From assembly GCF_002192255.1 (NCBI RefSeq), contig NZ_CP021768.1, positions 1,692,001-1,756,000 of the forward strand: DNA of 64,000 nt, read 5' to 3'. Origin of the DNA: Stenotrophomonas sp. WZN-1 (GTDB lineage Bacteria; Pseudomonadota; Gammaproteobacteria; Xanthomonadales; Xanthomonadaceae). Shown piece by piece: positions 63,472-64,000 of the stretch. The notes under the pieces were generated by a model, which was given only the letters and a program-made list of their open reading frames with translations, ran no database searches and was not told the DNA's origin. Positions within the stretch are counted from its first letter, which is position 1; the number at the start of each line of letters is the position of its first letter. The translations under genes and the position numbers were made by a program.

Positions 63472-64000
63472 ATGACGATTCGAGTCTACCTGGTGGATGA
63501 CCACGCGCTGGTCCGCACCGGGATGAAGATGATCCTGTCGGGGGAGACCGACATCGAGGTGGTGGGCGAAGCCGAGACCGGTGAAGACGCGCTGCGCGAT
63601 GTTCGCCAGCTGCTGCCGGACGTGGTGCTGTGCGACCTGCACCTGCCCGGCGTGAGTGGCATGGAAGTGACCGAGCGCATCGTCCGCAGTCACCGCAACA
63701 CCCGCGTGGTGATCGTGTCGGTGCTGGAAGACGGGCCGCTGCCGAAGCGGTTGCTGGAAGCGGGGGCTGCGGGCTACATCGGCAAGGGCTGCGATGCGCA
63801 GGAGCTGTTGCGTGCGGTGCGCGACGTGGCCATGGGCCGGCGCTACCTGGGCACCAGCATCGCGCAGAACCTGGCCTTGTCGACCGTGGAAGGCAACGGT
63901 TCGCCGTTCGACAGCCTGTCGCCGCGCGAGCTGGAAGTGGCGTTGCTGCTGACCCAGGGCCTGCGCCAGGAAGACATCGCGCGGCGCCTGAGCCTGAGCG
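63472..64000 (+). CDS. Response regulator, LuxR/GacA-UvrY type, partial
   Basis: The first 176 residues are visible; the gene runs off the window. Receiver domain MTIRVYLVDDHALVRTGMKMIL with phospho-acceptor Asp55 (VLCDLHLPG), then the beginning of a LuxR-type helix-turn-helix (SPRELEVALLLTQGLRQEDIARRLSLS). The architecture and length fit GacA/UvrY, which activates small RNAs that titrate CsrA. A csrA gene is in this window at 18141, so the circuit is plausible, but the NarL type cannot be excluded without the rest. Confidence 0.85.
   Translation, partial: MTIRVYLVDDHALVRTGMKMILSGETDIEVVGEAETGEDALRDVRQLLPDVVLCDLHLPGVSGMEVTERIVRSHRNTRVVIVSVLEDGPLPKRLLEAGAAGYIGKGCDAQELLRAVRDVAMGRRYLGTSIAQNLALSTVEGNGSPFDSLSPRELEVALLLTQGLRQEDIARRLSLS

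Overview
The window is 64 kb of a high-GC gammaproteobacterial chromosome of the Xanthomonadaceae, most likely Stenotrophomonas (S. maltophilia group). The reasons are the gene orders rlmE-ftsH, miaA-hfq-hflX, lexA / recA-recX-alaS-csrA-tRNA-Ser and folK-panB-panC-panD-pgi; a Xanthomonad-type LexA operator; and many short GTAG-starting palindromes of the kind called SMAG elements in S. maltophilia. No phage, plasmid, integrase or classical insertion sequence was seen. Most of the window is core chromosome; the unusual content is in the intergenic repeats and in one scavenging/respiration block.

Layout. 1-3.1 kb: 3' end of pcm, a VTT membrane protein, an NlpD-like lipoprotein and three small genes. 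3.1-6.0 kb: rlmE, ftsH and a 61-residue membrane protein. 6.05-6.65 kb: palindromic island 1. 6.7-12.5 kb: folP, miaA, hfq, hflX, pncC, ubiB. 12.7-18.5 kb: SOS and translation block (lexA, recA, recX, alaS, csrA, tRNA-Ser). 18.6-24.4 kb: a TonB receptor behind a Zur-like box, a small secreted protein and aceE.

24.7-39.2 kb is the most accessory-looking part: an ECF sigma factor and FecR-type anti-sigma factor, a TonB receptor with a signalling (STN) domain, a PhoD-type alkaline phosphatase, and, on the other strand, a second TonB receptor with phospholipase C, then two c-type cytochromes behind a perfect FNR/ANR-type box and a lipoprotein hydrolase. Three Pho-box-like direct repeats (near 26.28, 35.54 and 37.97 kb) point to a phosphate-starvation scavenging island in which outer-membrane import, cell-surface signalling and phosphate release are linked.

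39.2-48.9 kb: an MFS transporter, pirin and its divergent LysR regulator, palindromic island 2, three tandem tRNA-Arg(ACG) genes whose first copy overlaps the end of a hydrolase gene, then thiD, a DUF1275 protein, a lipoprotein, phoH, bcp and gcvR. 49.1-53.1 kb: dapA with a BamC-like lipoprotein, fdxA, a sugar transporter and tRNA-Glu(CTC). 53.2-64 kb: pcnB, folK, panBCD, pgi, a RegB/RegA-type redox two-component system, ispG, a PAP2 phosphatase and the start of a GacA/UvrY-type regulator.

The most novel signal is a family of large multi-branched stem-loops (five copies, near 6.1, 6.5, 42.6, 42.9 and 52.7 kb). Each has a 22-26 bp outer stem that differs in sequence between copies but stays complementary. 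Four of the five enclose exactly 52 nt that fold into two hairpins with compensatory base changes. Four copies sit as mirror-image pairs inside two ~0.55-0.6 kb islands bounded by near-identical 19-bp terminal inverted repeats. No gene for moving or using them is present in the window.
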